From positions 1 through 64,000 of the forward strand of contig NZ_PYOM01000007.1 in NCBI RefSeq assembly GCF_003026365.1: 64,000 bases of DNA, written 5' to 3'. Below, piece after piece: positions 35,825-45,455 of this stretch. Position 1 is the first letter of the stretch. Each line of letters starts with the position of its first letter. The notes under the pieces were generated by a model. It was not told the DNA's origin and searched no databases. It worked only from the letters and a program-made list of their open reading frames with translations. A program made the position numbers and the translations under genes. The stretch comes from Photobacterium angustum (GTDB lineage: Bacteria > Pseudomonadota > Gammaproteobacteria > Enterobacterales > Vibrionaceae).

Positions 35825-36457
35825 TGAGGTTCCTTATTAACCTTAGGTCTTTTAAGCATACTTTACTCTTGCTTATATAAGAATTCTAATCATTTTATAT
35901 CGTAATTATTCCTTGCATTTATGCAGAGTAAAAAATAGACGATTATTGATGTCATTATTTAACTTATTAAAAATGAGAGTGTGTGATTTTTAATTGAAAG
36001 TTGTTTTATTATAGGTTTTCCCTCTGTTTTTGTTTGATTTTTGACCATTCTATGGTTTTTATAATAAATAAAAAAAGATATTTTTTTGATTTAAAAACAA
36101 CAGCTAAGGTTTTTCTTCAGTGGTTATCCACAGTTTTTTACAAAAATCTGTCATAAAAATATTTACAGAATAAAAAATAGCGTTTAATGTCTATCTCGTC
36201 TGTTACTCGGACCTCATGTGTTTTTTAAATCAAAACGTCATTTCTAACATTGTTATTCGTTATTGTTGCAAACGAAAGGCGCAATGATCGGCTAAAAGAA
36301 GGGTGATCTTTTAGCTCAGAAGTAGTAGGTCAATGAGTAAAACGATAATTACCACAATTATTATTAATTGGTGGTTTTAACTATTCGATCTCAAATTGAT
36401 AGCCACAAACAAAACCGCTCATTTAAAGCGATGTTTGGGCTGAAAGGAAATATAACT
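35825..36457. promoter_or_regulatory. Long divergent region upstream of pdxY and a cold-shock-like gene
   Basis: About 630 bases without a gene. Probable leader of the cold-shock-like gene holds a perfect hairpin GCTAAAAGA-agggtga-TCTTTTAGC (36292-36316). The remainder is very AT-rich. A leader role is inferred from the neighbouring gene type. Confidence 0.4.
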
Positions 36458-36658
36458 ATGACTTCACAAACAGGTATTATTCGTAGCTTCAATCCAGTAG
36501 AAAAGATTGGCTTAATTACAAGCGATCTTGGTGGCGATATTCGTTTTGACGCATCTCAAGTATGCAGTCATTCACAGCCTTCATCTGGTAGTATGGTTGA
36601 GTTTTCTCTAGACGATTCAAGCAATAAGCTAAAAGCAGTAAAAATTCGTTTCATCTAA
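36458..36658 (+). CDS. Degenerate cold-shock-domain protein (66 aa)
   Basis: It aligns along its whole length with a single cold-shock domain (MTSQTGIIRSFNPVEKIGLI ... VEFSLDDSSNKLKAVKI). However, the RNP1 aromatic motif KGFGFI is replaced by EKIGLI and RNP2 (VFVHF) by IRFDA. The stacking Phe residues needed for strong RNA binding are thus largely missing. AAAGGAAA lies about 9 bases before ATG 36458, and a long leader precedes it, as in true csp genes. A possible function is weak nucleic-acid or protein binding. Similar divergent Csp paralogues occur in Vibrionaceae. Confidence 0.75.
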   Translation: MTSQTGIIRSFNPVEKIGLITSDLGGDIRFDASQVCSHSQPSSGSMVEFSLDDSSNKLKAVKIRFI

Positions 36659-36708
36659 AAACGATAAATTATGACTCATACTCTTTATAGATTATGAGAA
36701 TAACATTC

Positions 36709-36757
36709 AGCCTAAGAAATAATATAACTATTATATCTTGGGCTGTTTTGTTTTTAT
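36709..36757 (+). terminator. Terminator after the cold-shock-like gene
   Basis: AGCCTAAGA...ATAATATA pairs imperfectly with TATTATATCTTGGGCT, then GTTTTGTTTTT. Confidence 0.65.
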
Positions 36758-36849
36758 TTGATGATGAAATTTAGTTAGTGATAAGTTTGAATTTATTAAT
36801 TTTAAATATAAAACTTTAAAAGTAAGGTTTCATATTTAAAGTGTAAGAT

Positions 36850-36883
36850 AAAAGCCCTTGATGATTATTTATCAAGGGCTTTA
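36850..36883 (-). terminator. Terminator of the torCA operon
   Basis: AAAGCCCTTGAT / ATCAAGGGCTTT with an 8-nt loop, and a T-run on the minus strand. Confidence 0.88.
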
Positions 36884-36893
36884 AACTTAAGTA

Positions 36894-39380
36894 TTAAGCA
36901 CCACGTGGAACGGCATGTGCTGTATTTTCGGGGGCTTTTCCTTGATATTTTTCAATCTCAAGTTGAGCCATATGGCCACAGTTACCTTGTGCTAACTGCG
37001 AGCTGCCAACATCAAAAGTTAGAACGTTAATACAACCGTTTCGACATAAACCACCTTCTTTACCAGGGGTTGCCGAGTCATACCAAGCACCTTCACTTAC
37101 ACGAATAACGCCAGGACGAATAGCATCTGATATTTTTGCGCCAACAAGGATCTGTCCACGATCGTTAAATGCACGGACTAAATCGCCATCAGCAATACCT
37201 CTTGCTTTCGCATCGCTTGCATTGATTAAAATTGCTTCACGGTTAGCTACAGCATATTTATCACGCAGAGGAGTATTGTCTAATTGTGAGTGTAATCGGT
37301 TTGTTGGGTGTGCTGTATTTAGCGATAAAGGGTATTTCTCCGCAATATCAGCTTTGTACCACTCTTTTGGTTCATACCATTTAGCGTGAGGAGCACAGTC
37401 GGCATAGCCCATTTTTTCTACTGTATCAGAGTAAATCTCAATACGACCAGATGGTGTACCAAGTGGATTTAACAGTGGGTTCTCTCTGAAGTCTGCGTGG
37501 CGTATCCACTTTTGATTAGCATCAGGAATAGGGAAAGTAATATAGTCATTGGCTTCCCAGAACATGCTAAACGGCGGCAGTGGGACACGATTCGCACGTG
37601 CCTGTTTCGCCATTTCATCGTACATACCCTTGATCCACTGCATCTCCGTTTTATTTTCGGTAAATGCGGCTTTCACACCTAGTTTTTCGGCAATACCACT
37701 GAAAATATCAAAATCACTTTTTGATTCAAATTGTGGCTCTACCGCTTTATGCATAGGGAACACATAACGTTGAGAGTAGTCACCACCCATATCGATGTCA
37801 TTACGTTCGTAACTTGTTGTCGTTGGTAACACAATATCGGCATGTTTCGCTGATGCTGTCCAGTATGGCTCATTCACGATGATGGTATCTAGTGTTTGCC
37901 ACGCCTTTAACAAGTTATTAGTGTCTTGGTGTTGGTGGAAAGGATTACCGCCAGCCACATATACCATTTTAATTTCAGGGTAAGTAACACTCTTACCATT
38001 AAATTGAATGGTTTTCCCTGGCTCTAAGATCGCTTCAGCAATACGCGCTACTGGAATTGGGGCAGGGCTACCTTTTGGTGCTTTACCTGCGTTAATACCA
38101 GAAATAATACCGCCTTTTGCTGTTGGGCTACCACCTGAAGAGTAGTGATAACTAAAGCCAAAACCACCACCAGGTAGTCCGATTTGCCCCAGCATTGCGG
38201 CTAGAGTCACCATCATCCAGTGTGGCTGCTCACCATGTTGTTGACGCTGCATTCCCCAGCCAGCCATTAACATAGTGCGGTTTTTAGCAAATTCATGAGC
38301 TAGCATTTTGATCGTTTTGGCATCAATACCACTGATCTCTGCTGCCCATTCGGCAGTTTTTGGCGTGCCGTCACTTTCACCTGTCAGGTAAGGCACAAAT
38401 TTATCAAAGCCTTTGGTGTAATGCTCAAGGAACTCCTTATCGTACAGTTCTTCTGTATATAAGGTATGAGCAATACCAAGCATCATTGCCACATCAGTAT
38501 ATGGACGAGGGGCGATCCATTCTGCATCCATGAAGTCGACGGTTTCATTTCTGACTGGATCGATCGCAATAACACGCGTGCCTTTTTCTTTTAGAGCTTG
38601 TAAGCCGACTTGTCCTTCGTGATCCGGCACGTTCCATGCGTTTTTCAGGGTGACCATTGCATTAAAGCCCCAAAGAACAACCAGCTCGCTACTTTCGATA
38701 ATCACAGGCCATGTGGTTTGCTGCTCATATACTTCCATTGAGCCCATTACATGGGGCATGATCATCTGAGCGGCACCTGTTGAGTAGTCACCAGCATAGC
38801 CAAGGAAACCACCATTTAGGTTCATTAAACGCTGTAGTAGGGTACGGCTGTTGTGGAACATGCCAGTACTTTTCCAGCCATATGAACCCGCATAAATAGA
38901 TGATGGGCCGTATTGCGTTTGCAAACGGGTAATTTCATTGGCAACAAGTTGATTTGCTTTATCCCAGCTAACACGAACCCATTCATCACTGCCGCGCTTT
39001 TCTTTACCTGCACCCGGACCGCCTTCAAGATAGCTCTTTCGTACCATTGGATATTTGATACGGTTTTTAGCATGTACTTGATACGGTGCCATTTTGATCA
39101 GTTCGTTAGGGTATGGATCATCAGCAACAGGAACTACATCAACCATTTTTCCATCTTTAACGACTGCTTGAAATGCTCCCCAGTGCGCTGATGTTAAGAT
39201 ACCGTCTTGCGCTGTTTTGGTATAAATAAATTGCGGTAATGCTTGTTCAATTGCTTTTGCCAATGCTGTTTTTGGTAGCAATGTCGACATTAAAGAAACA
39301 CCACCAATTGCAGCCGCTCCCTTTAAAAAACGTCGACGGCTCCATGCTGGTTCGTTAATTTGTTGGTTATCTTTAATCAT
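36894..39380 (-). CDS. torA: Trimethylamine-N-oxide reductase, molybdopterin subunit (TorA)
   Basis: An 828-aa periplasmic molybdoenzyme that uses TMAO as terminal electron acceptor. The Tat signal is PAWSRRRFLKGAAAIGGVSL, cleaved after ALA. The Mo-coordinating Ser region is GDYSTGAAQMIMPHVMG, typical of the TorA/DMSO reductase type III group. Cofactor-binding stretches include SYGWKSTGMFHNSRT and GMQRQQHGEQPHWMMV. Its ATG shares an A with the TAA stop of torC (TAATG), so translation is coupled. No torD chaperone gene is next to it within the window. TMAO respiration is common in fish- and sea-associated bacteria. Confidence 0.93.
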   Translation of the reverse strand: MIKDNQQINEPAWSRRRFLKGAAAIGGVSLMSTLLPKTALAKAIEQALPQFIYTKTAQDGILTSAHWGAFQAVVKDGKMVDVVPVADDPYPNELIKMAPYQVHAKNRIKYPMVRKSYLEGGPGAGKEKRGSDEWVRVSWDKANQLVANEITRLQTQYGPSSIYAGSYGWKSTGMFHNSRTLLQRLMNLNGGFLGYAGDYSTGAAQMIMPHVMGSMEVYEQQTTWPVIIESSELVVLWGFNAMVTLKNAWNVPDHEGQVGLQALKEKGTRVIAIDPVRNETVDFMDAEWIAPRPYTDVAMMLGIAHTLYTEELYDKEFLEHYTKGFDKFVPYLTGESDGTPKTAEWAAEISGIDAKTIKMLAHEFAKNRTMLMAGWGMQRQQHGEQPHWMMVTLAAMLGQIGLPGGGFGFSYHYSSGGSPTAKGGIISGINAGKAPKGSPAPIPVARIAEAILEPGKTIQFNGKSVTYPEIKMVYVAGGNPFHQHQDTNNLLKAWQTLDTIIVNEPYWTASAKHADIVLPTTTSYERNDIDMGGDYSQRYVFPMHKAVEPQFESKSDFDIFSGIAEKLGVKAAFTENKTEMQWIKGMYDEMAKQARANRVPLPPFSMFWEANDYITFPIPDANQKWIRHADFRENPLLNPLGTPSGRIEIYSDTVEKMGYADCAPHAKWYEPKEWYKADIAEKYPLSLNTAHPTNRLHSQLDNTPLRDKYAVANREAILINASDAKARGIADGDLVRAFNDRGQILVGAKISDAIRPGVIRVSEGAWYDSATPGKEGGLCRNGCINVLTFDVGSSQLAQGNCGHMAQLEIEKYQGKAPENTAHAVPRGA

Positions 39381-40510
39381 TATTTTTCGCTCCCAGCCAT
39401 ATCACTAGCGTGTTTCTGAACATATTGAGTAAGCATACGGCTTTGCTCTTTGGTTAAAGAGGTGCGCGTTTCCATTGCTTTAATAACTCCAATCCATTGG
39501 TTGGCGTTGTAGTGATCAAGTGCGGTCAAGCCATGACAACCAGTACAGTTTGAATTCATCAAATTAGACGAATATGCCCAAAGAGGTTCTTCACTGTCGA
39601 CAAAGCTTTGATTATCAGCCCAGACATCTAAACTGACTTTATGCCAGACCAGCCCGGTTGCAGGATCCGTTTCTGTCCCGTTTTCTTTTAAGGCTTTTTT
39701 AGAGTCATCACTTAGCAACGCAGAGATGATACGTTTGCCTTTCGCAGCATAAATGACGGAATCTACGCCATCTTGTTGCCAGCCAGATATGGTTGCTTGA
39801 ACGCGATTGCCTTCACGAGAAATAACGTCAACTTTGGTGCTTGGCATTAAGTTACCTTGGTTGTATTCGTCATCTTTTGTCATGAAGAAAGGTTGAGTGG
39901 CAATGCTGTATAGTTCAGTTGCAGAAGGTGAGCTTGATGCTGCAGCTTTTGACAATTCATCCGCACCAGCTTGTGCTTTATCTGTTGTATCAGGAAGTAA
40001 ATGAGCAATACCCTTATGACAATCAATACATGTGCTGCCGTCAGACATCGCTTGTGTATGCATTTTTTGAGCTGCTGGACGTTGCTCTAAGATACTCATA
40101 GCATTAAATTCATGACAACTACGACAAGCCGATGAATCTGTTTCTTTCATCTGATCCCAAACCGTTTGTGCCATTTCACCACGGTGCTGCTCGAATTTTT
40201 CATCGCTATCAATCTTGCCTGTAATGAATTCATGGTAGATATCTTTACTTGCACGGATCTTAGTAATTAAGTAGTCAATTTTTCCTGTCGGTATATGACA
40301 GTCAGCACATTCTGCACGAACGCCATGCTCATTCTGAAAGTGGATTGTTCCTTGATATTCAGCTAAAGGTTTTTGCATAGAATGGCAGGAAATACAAAAC
40401 TCTGTATCTGATGTTTTATGAAGAACGGTTTGAGTTGTTGCTAAGGTTAACCAACCGACTCCCACACCTATGGCGAGGAGAAGTGCAGCGGTACGTTTTT
40501 TAAATTTCAT
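39380..40510 (-). CDS. torC: Pentaheme c-type cytochrome TorC (NapC/NirT family)
   Basis: A 376-aa membrane-anchored cytochrome that carries electrons from menaquinol to TorA. The anchor is at residues about 8-27 (ALLLAIGVGVGWLTLATTQT). Four CxxCH sites lie in the NapC/NirT part (CISCHSMQ, CADCHIP, CRSCHEF, CIDCHKG). A fifth (CTGCHGL, about residue 320) lies in the C-terminal TorC-specific domain. GAGG precedes ATG 40510. It is the first gene of the torCA operon and overlaps torA by one base. Confidence 0.93.
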   Translation of the reverse strand: MKFKKRTAALLLAIGVGVGWLTLATTQTVLHKTSDTEFCISCHSMQKPLAEYQGTIHFQNEHGVRAECADCHIPTGKIDYLITKIRASKDIYHEFITGKIDSDEKFEQHRGEMAQTVWDQMKETDSSACRSCHEFNAMSILEQRPAAQKMHTQAMSDGSTCIDCHKGIAHLLPDTTDKAQAGADELSKAAASSSPSATELYSIATQPFFMTKDDEYNQGNLMPSTKVDVISREGNRVQATISGWQQDGVDSVIYAAKGKRIISALLSDDSKKALKENGTETDPATGLVWHKVSLDVWADNQSFVDSEEPLWAYSSNLMNSNCTGCHGLTALDHYNANQWIGVIKAMETRTSLTKEQSRMLTQYVQKHASDMAGSEK

Positions 40511-40734
40511 TGAACCTCACATTGCAAACTGTTTGTTTAAGTTGTCTGTGCAACTTTTAAAAAAAAACCGCATTTTATAGAAAATTAAGTCAAATTATAA
40601 ATATTTTTATAAATAAGCTCGAAATATTTAAATGTTTTATTAATATGTGAATAAGTTGCTGGTTAAATGACTGATTGTGACGGTGCCTCGCTGTTAATCA
40701 TTTGTAGATATATTGGGCTGCCCCAGTTTTTAGA

Positions 40735-40777
40735 TAAAAAAAATCCTATGCAAATGATTAATAAGCACAGGATTTTT
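40735..40777 (-). terminator. Terminator of azlCD copy 1
   Basis: On the minus strand AAAATCCTGTGC pairs with GCATAGGATTTT and is followed by more T residues. Confidence 0.8.
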
Positions 40778-40808
40778 GTATGAAATAAAATGGTTTACTT
40801 TATTACGA

Positions 40809-41189
40809 TTACGCCATGAAATGCGTTAAGAACTGGGTAATTGGTTCTAAGTAATTTTGGAAGATAACTAATGAGATTAAGCCACTAATTACTACCCAGA
40901 TCAGGCCAAAACGTAGGCTAACAATAGTACAAACAATCGCTGCGAGTACTTTTGGGTTTTCAAGGTTAAATGCAAAGTTTGAACCTTTACCTAGAATTTC
41001 TACTGCAATGATTGCTGGCAATACTGTTACTGGAACAAAGCGTAATGTCTTTTTAAAACGCTCTGACATATTAAAACGTCCAGCCATACCAATAACAGAG
41101 AAGCGAATCAAAAATGTCGCTACAGCCATCACCAAAGATAAGTAAATTACAAATTCGTTACTTAAAGCGATATGTGCGTGAGAATCCAT
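40809..41189 (-). CDS. azlD: AzlD-family small transporter subunit, copy 1
   Basis: A 126-aa membrane protein with four helices, matching AzlD, the small partner of AzlC in amino-acid export. Diagnostic segments are MAVATFLIRFSVIGMAG and TLRFVPVTVLPAIIAVEIL. It follows azlC by 14 bases. The AATAAGGGCTACTATTATG context gives a good ribosome site. Part of the duplicated module (second copy at 45456-45836). The exported amino acid is unproven; branched-chain amino acids are the classic substrate, but the link to cysteine genes suggests another one. Confidence 0.9.
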   Translation of the reverse strand: MDSHAHIALSNEFVIYLSLVMAVATFLIRFSVIGMAGRFNMSERFKKTLRFVPVTVLPAIIAVEILGKGSNFAFNLENPKVLAAIVCTIVSLRFGLIWVVISGLISLVIFQNYLEPITQFLTHFMA

Positions 41190-41203
41190 AATAGTAGCCC
41201 TTA

Positions 41204-41980
41204 TTATTCAGCGATTGCGTTAATTGGTTGAGTGTTGTTTTGCTCTTTATCTTCTTTTTCAATTTCGTGACGAACTTCTTCTTTTAGCTCGGCTTCCATA
41301 CGCTCAGTTGATAAATCCATTTTGTAGCCTGCGTACACACCAACGACAGCTGCTACAACTAAACCGAGTGAGTAAGGAAGACCTGAAAGTAGGATTCCTG
41401 TTACTGTCGCGACTACGGCAGCAACAATACATTCACGATTTTTAACTTGTGGGATAACAATAGCAATGAAGGCGGCAACCATTGCAAAATCTAAACCGTA
41501 ATCAGCAATATGAGGGAAAGATGAGCCAATAATCGCACCACAGAAATCAGCAACAACCCAGTTAACCCAAAAACCAAACATTGCCGCTAAATAAAACCAA
41601 TGACGACCTGGTTTCTCATGTTTCATTTCACCAACGGTTGCAGCATATACCTCATCGGTTAGGCCGTATGCCATTAGTGCACGTGTTGGCATTGAGTATT
41701 CTTTTACATATTCAGATAGTGACGCGCTATATAGAACGTGGCGTAAGTTAATAACAAAGGTAGTTAACGCAATCACAATCAATTCAGTTGAGGATTGCAC
41801 TAGACCAAGAGCAACCATCTGTGCAGAACCTGCAAAAACAGTCAGTGACCATAACGTACTTTGTAGAACGTCCATACCAGCGTTAATACTGATAGCCCCT
41901 ACAATAAATGAAAATGGAAATGCCCCTACGCATAGCGGGAAGATTGCCTTTAAACCTGCTTGTATAAGTTGTTTTTTCAT
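41204..41980 (-). CDS. azlC: AzlC-family transporter subunit, copy 1
   Basis: A 258-aa inner-membrane protein with about seven helices, AzlC/YgaZ family. Typical segments include CVGAFPFSFIVGAISINAGM, STLWSLTVFAGSAQMVALGL and VINLRHVLYSASLSEY. The C-terminus is charged. AzlC and AzlD together export an amino acid in exchange for protons. The gene is divergent from ridA with a 324-bp shared control region. Compare copy 2 at 45851-46615, which is shorter by a few C-terminal residues. Confidence 0.9.
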   Translation of the reverse strand: MKKQLIQAGLKAIFPLCVGAFPFSFIVGAISINAGMDVLQSTLWSLTVFAGSAQMVALGLVQSSTELIVIALTTFVINLRHVLYSASLSEYVKEYSMPTRALMAYGLTDEVYAATVGEMKHEKPGRHWFYLAAMFGFWVNWVVADFCGAIIGSSFPHIADYGLDFAMVAAFIAIVIPQVKNRECIVAAVVATVTGILLSGLPYSLGLVVAAVVGVYAGYKMDLSTERMEAELKEEVRHEIEKEDKEQNNTQPINAIAE

Positions 41981-42304
41981 GTTGCGCCTATTTGGTGTGT
42001 CGTTAAATGAAAAAAAAATTGCAATTAAGCGATGTAATTATCTTTTTTCGCTGCTTTCTTTTGCTGCAAATATATTTTAATGCAACATTTTATTCAATCA
42101 TTTTTATTACTAATATATTAACATCTCGTCATATAGTGGCGATTTTTGACATTTATGTGAAAATTGTTGTTTTTAATCAGTGGTTTGTGTTTTCTGTTTC
42201 ATTTTTGAAAAAATTGATCTTGAAATTAAATGCAAAAAAAATTGCAAGATTTGGTTTCTTGGGGTTAAAATAAATTTGAATTTTCGATAGCGGGATAAAA
42301 AATC
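41981..42304. promoter_or_regulatory. Divergent control region between azlC and ridA, copy 1
   Basis: Very AT-rich. It contains TGCAAAAAAAATTGCA (42231-42246): two TGCA centres 12 bases apart, 62 bases before the ridA ATG. The second copy keeps the same spacing and distance (46879-46894). This is a candidate operator for the YheO-like regulator, inferred only. Confidence 0.45.
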
Positions 42305-42685
42305 ATGACAAAAGTAATCACATCTAAATCAGCACCAGACGCAATTGGCCCTTACTCTCACGGTAATGCATTTGGTGAACTAATTTTTACTTCTGGTCAA
42401 TTACCAGTATGTAAAGAGAAAGGTGGCATTGTGAATGGTGGTATTGCAGAACAATCTCGCCAGTCATTAGTTAACTTACGCTCTGTTCTTGAAGCGGGCG
42501 GCGGTGATATGGATACGGTTTTAAAAACAACATGTTACCTAGCAAATATTGAAGACTTTGCTGCTTTCAACGCAGTTTATGCTGATTTCTTTAAAACAGA
42601 ATGCCCTGCTCGTAGCTGTTTCGCAGTGAAAGATTTACCAATGGGTGCGCTTGTAGAAATTGAAGCGATTGCACACCGTAAATAA
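42305..42685 (+). CDS. ridA: RidA-family enamine/imine deaminase, copy 1
   Basis: A 126-aa Rid protein (MTKVITSKSAPDAIGPYSHG). It keeps the catalytic Arg (ECPARSCFAV) and the terminal Glu region (GALVEIEAIAHRK). RidA hydrolyses 2-aminoacrylate, the reactive product of cysteine or serine elimination, to pyruvate and ammonia. The next gene encodes such an eliminating enzyme (gap 46 bp), which explains the pairing. It differs from copy 2 (46953-47333) by one residue only (Asn versus Asp in IVNGG/IVDGG). Confidence 0.95.
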   Translation: MTKVITSKSAPDAIGPYSHGNAFGELIFTSGQLPVCKEKGGIVNGGIAEQSRQSLVNLRSVLEAGGGDMDTVLKTTCYLANIEDFAAFNAVYADFFKTECPARSCFAVKDLPMGALVEIEAIAHRK

Positions 42686-42731
42686 TTAAATCTGCGTTTA
42701 AGAATAAATATAAAACCGTTAGGGGTTACAC

Positions 42732-44021
42732 ATGAAGACACAATGGCAGCAATACAAAAACATCATCAATTCAGTAGTTAAACCGGCATTTGGTTGTACA
42801 GAGCCTATTTCAGCGGCTTATGCATCAGCTGTTGTGGCAGAGTTACTTGGTCGAGCTCCTGAAGAGTTAGACGTGAAAGTTTCAGATAACCTGTTTAAAA
42901 ACTCAATGGGTGTTTTTGTTCCTGGCACGGGTCGTATTGGTTTACCTATTGCTTCAGCAGCAGGTGCTATTGGTGGTAACCCTAACGGTGGTTTAGAAGT
43001 TCTGGTCAACATTACGCCAGAGCACGTAGAAACAGCACAACAACTGATTGATGCAGGAAAAGTAACTGCAGGTCGTAAAGATGTTGAAGAATTTATCTAC
43101 TGTGAAGTAACGGCGAAAGCCGGTGATGATGTTGCGACGGTTGAGATCAGCGGTGGTCATACACAAGTAGTTAAGAAGACACTTAACGACAAAGTTGTGT
43201 TTGATGCGTCTTCTGATGAAAATACGAGTGAGAAACCAAAATCAACGGCGTCTGTGTGTGAAGGTGTCGATATCTCAATTGAAGGGATTTACGACTATGC
43301 AACGAATGTTGATTTTGAAGAAATCAAATTTATTCTAGAAGCACGTGATTTAAATAGTGCCTTATCAGATGAAGGCTTAAAACATGCCTATGGTTTAGAA
43401 GTAGGTAAAACGATTCAAAAAAGTATTGCTAAAGGTCTATTTGGCAATGGTTTAATTAACAACATTGTAATGCGCACAGCAGCGGCATCTGATGCTCGTA
43501 TGGGTGGCGCAACATTACCAGCAATGAGTAACTTCGGTAGTGGTAACCAAGGTATTGCAGCAACTATGCCTGTGGTAGAGGCTGCGAAGCACTACGGTTC
43601 TTCTGACGAGCAGCTTGCTCGTGCATTAATCATGAGTCACCTTGGCGCTATTTATATGAAATCATTCTATCCGCCACTATCACCGTTCTGTGGTAATGCG
43701 GTAACAAGCTCAGCAGCTGCAATGGGAATGGTTTATTTAGCGGGTGGTAATTTTGAGCAAATGTGTTTTGCTATTCAGAATACGCTAAGTGATACAACTG
43801 GTATGTATTGTGATGGTGCAAAATCAACGTGTGCGATGAAAGTTAAAAGTTCAACAAACTCTGCGGTAATGAGCTTCTTAATGGCAATTGAAAATCATGA
43901 AGCGAATTCTCAAGGTATTGTTGCAGAAGATGTTGAAACAACAATCCGTAATGTTGGTAAAATGGTGCGATTAGGTATGTCTAATACTGATGCGACAATC
44001 ATTGATATTATGTCTGCATAA
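42732..44021 (+). CDS. cdsB: L-cysteine desulfidase / CdsB-CyuA (UPF0597) family, copy 1
   Basis: A 429-aa enzyme of the iron-sulfur serine dehydratase alpha-like family, which splits L-cysteine into sulfide, ammonia and pyruvate (some relatives act on serine). Conserved Cys for the cluster appear in AFGCTEP (residue 22), [11 protein letters not shown] and [25 protein letters not shown] lies before the ATG. It is in an operon with ridA, which handles the aminoacrylate intermediate. Compared with copy 2 (47380-48669), residues 1-155 are nearly identical, while the rest differs at about a third of positions. Confidence 0.9.
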   Translation: MKTQWQQYKNIINSVVKPAFGCTEPISAAYASAVVAELLGRAPEELDVKVSDNLFKNSMGVFVPGTGRIGLPIASAAGAIGGNPNGGLEVLVNITPEHVETAQQLIDAGKVTAGRKDVEEFIYCEVTAKAGDDVATVEISGGHTQVVKKTLNDKVVFDASSDENTSEKPKSTASVCEGVDISIEGIYDYATNVDFEEIKFILEARDLNSALSDEGLKHAYGLEVGKTIQKSIAKGLFGNGLINNIVMRTAAASDARMGGATLPAMSNFGSGNQGIAATMPVVEAAKHYGSSDEQLARALIMSHLGAIYMKSFYPPLSPFCGNAVTSSAAAMGMVYLAGGNFEQMCFAIQNTLSDTTGMYCDGAKSTCAMKVKSSTNSAVMSFLMAIENHEANSQGIVAEDVETTIRNVGKMVRLGMSNTDATIIDIMSA

Positions 44022-44035
44022 TTGACCAACAATTA

Positions 44036-44096
44036 AAAAAGAGCCATTGCTATCAATCGTGTTTATAACAAGCAGGATTGAGCAATGGCTTTTTCA
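44036..44096 (+). terminator. Terminator after cdsB copy 1
   Basis: AAAAAAGAGCCATTGCT ... AGCAATGGCTTTTT with a long, partly paired loop. The same hairpin follows cdsB copy 2. Confidence 0.85.
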
Positions 44097-44334
44097 TTGA
44101 ATTTATACTTCATCGCATACGATAGAATGTTACTTAAAATAAAACTGAAACTATAAAAAGTACTTATGGCTTATCTAATTTAGAGCACTTGCCGATAAAT
44201 AATGCCATTCGGTTGATGAATATTAAAATTACTTCGTTTTTTTTATGTAAAATCAAATATTGATAAATTAGCATTGTTATTATCAAGACTATGCCTAATT
44301 TACATAGTGCGTTCGATTGATTCGGGAGTGAAAG
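44097..44334. other. Region upstream of YheO-like gene, copy 1
   Basis: AT-rich spacer. It should hold the regulator promoter because a terminator separates it from cdsB. Confidence 0.4.
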
Positions 44335-44994
44335 GTGCAAGAGTTAACTGAAAGTGATTACGATATCCTTCACGCAATGGAGAATATCGTGGATGGTATT
44401 GCGGCAATGTGGGGCGAGCATACTGAGGTGGCTCTCCATTGTTTAGATAAGAATAACCCATCAATTATGAAAATTGCGAATGGTCATATTACAGGGCGAG
44501 AAGTTGGCGCACCTATCACCAATTTTGCTTTAGTCAAATTGAATGAAGGTAAAGATGTTTCTGATGCTTATATCACTAAGTGCCCTGATGGCAAGACTTT
44601 ACGTTCTATTTCTACGATCATACGAAATAAAAATAATAAAGCGATTGGTATGTTATGCGTGAATTCAAATTTAGATGCACCATTTCAATCAATGATGCAG
44701 AACTTGCTTCCCAATATTCACTCACATTTTGATCATGGTGTAACGGCTGAGACCTTTGCTCGAAACAATGATGAGATGATGCACAGTTCGATTGAGAATG
44801 TGCGCGAGCAGGTGACGAATGATAGTACTATTCCGCTTTCCAAAAAAAGCCGTGAAATTGTTACTCGTTTAAACGACTTAGGTATTTTTGGTTTAAAAGA
44901 CAGCGCGCAAATTGCAGCGAAAGGGTTAGATATATCGATTCATACTATCTATCGCTATTTACGTGAAATACGTGCGCATGCTGAGGTGGTATAA
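44335..44994 (+). CDS. YheO-like PAS / helix-turn-helix transcriptional regulator, copy 1
   Basis: A 219-aa regulator. The N-terminal YheO-like PAS domain (residues about 8-120) has MENIVDGIAAMWGEHTEVAL, GHITGREVGAPITNFAL and IGMLCVNSNLDAPFQ. The C-terminal helix-turn-helix (about 165-215) has LNDLGIFGLKDSAQIAAKGL followed by DISIHTIYRYLREI. It starts at GTG 44335 with GGGAG 6 bases upstream. Relatives control amino-acid catabolic genes, so control of ridA-cdsB and azlCD is likely. A paralogue lies at 48889-49542. Confidence 0.88.
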   Translation: MQELTESDYDILHAMENIVDGIAAMWGEHTEVALHCLDKNNPSIMKIANGHITGREVGAPITNFALVKLNEGKDVSDAYITKCPDGKTLRSISTIIRNKNNKAIGMLCVNSNLDAPFQSMMQNLLPNIHSHFDHGVTAETFARNNDEMMHSSIENVREQVTNDSTIPLSKKSREIVTRLNDLGIFGLKDSAQIAAKGLDISIHTIYRYLREIRAHAEVV

Positions 44995-45010
44995 GCCCAT
45001 TAGTCGAATA

Positions 45011-45041
45011 AAAAAGCGGCCTCTAAAGAGGCCGCTTTTTT
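45011..45041 (+). terminator. Terminator of YheO-like gene, copy 1
   Basis: AAAAAGCGGCCTC / GAGGCCGCTTTTTT with a 4-nt loop. Confidence 0.93.
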
Positions 45042-45394
45042 ATAGGTAATTATCCAGTCTTCGATTTAGCATTAGGTCCCGTAGTTATACGGTAAATAGT
45101 GGCTTATAAGCTCGGCTTTCGTACATGATTAAACATAGTTTATGAGTCTTACTCCATCAGTCAAAAAGTGAAGGTTTTTTGATACGGAAATCATTATTAA
45201 TACCACAATGATAGAAATCTAATTACTCTTTAATATACTCAATACTCAATACTCAATACTCAATACTCAATACTCAATACTCAATACTCAAATTGATGAC
45301 TGGCTGCGGTATGAAAATAGCTGTTAATAGTTGAGCTGACTTTGGAGCGTTCTTATAAGGTTTTTATTTGGCGTTAAGTCATGCTGAGATGTAA
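45042..45394. other. Intergenic junction of the two module copies
   Basis: About 350 bases between two terminators. It holds a heptanucleotide repeat and no gene. Confidence 0.5.
45235..45289. repeat. Heptanucleotide tandem repeat (AATACTC)
   Basis: Seven perfect copies of AATACTC at 45241-45289, preceded by a partial unit. It lies between convergent gene ends at the duplication junction. Confidence 0.95.
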
Positions 45395-45422
45395 AAATCC
45401 CGAGTGGTAAACTCGGGATTTT
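45395..45422 (-). terminator. Terminator of azlCD copy 2
   Basis: AAAATCCCGAG / CTCGGGATTTT, 7-nt loop. It differs in sequence from the terminator of copy 1. Confidence 0.9.
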
Positions 45423-45455
45423 AAGGGTGATCAAGTATTAGTTTTTATAACATGA

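Noticed and set aside
42007-42273. Open frame of 88 codons between azlC and ridA
   Set aside because: Very AT-rich, low-complexity, no ribosome site, and not preserved in the second module copy.
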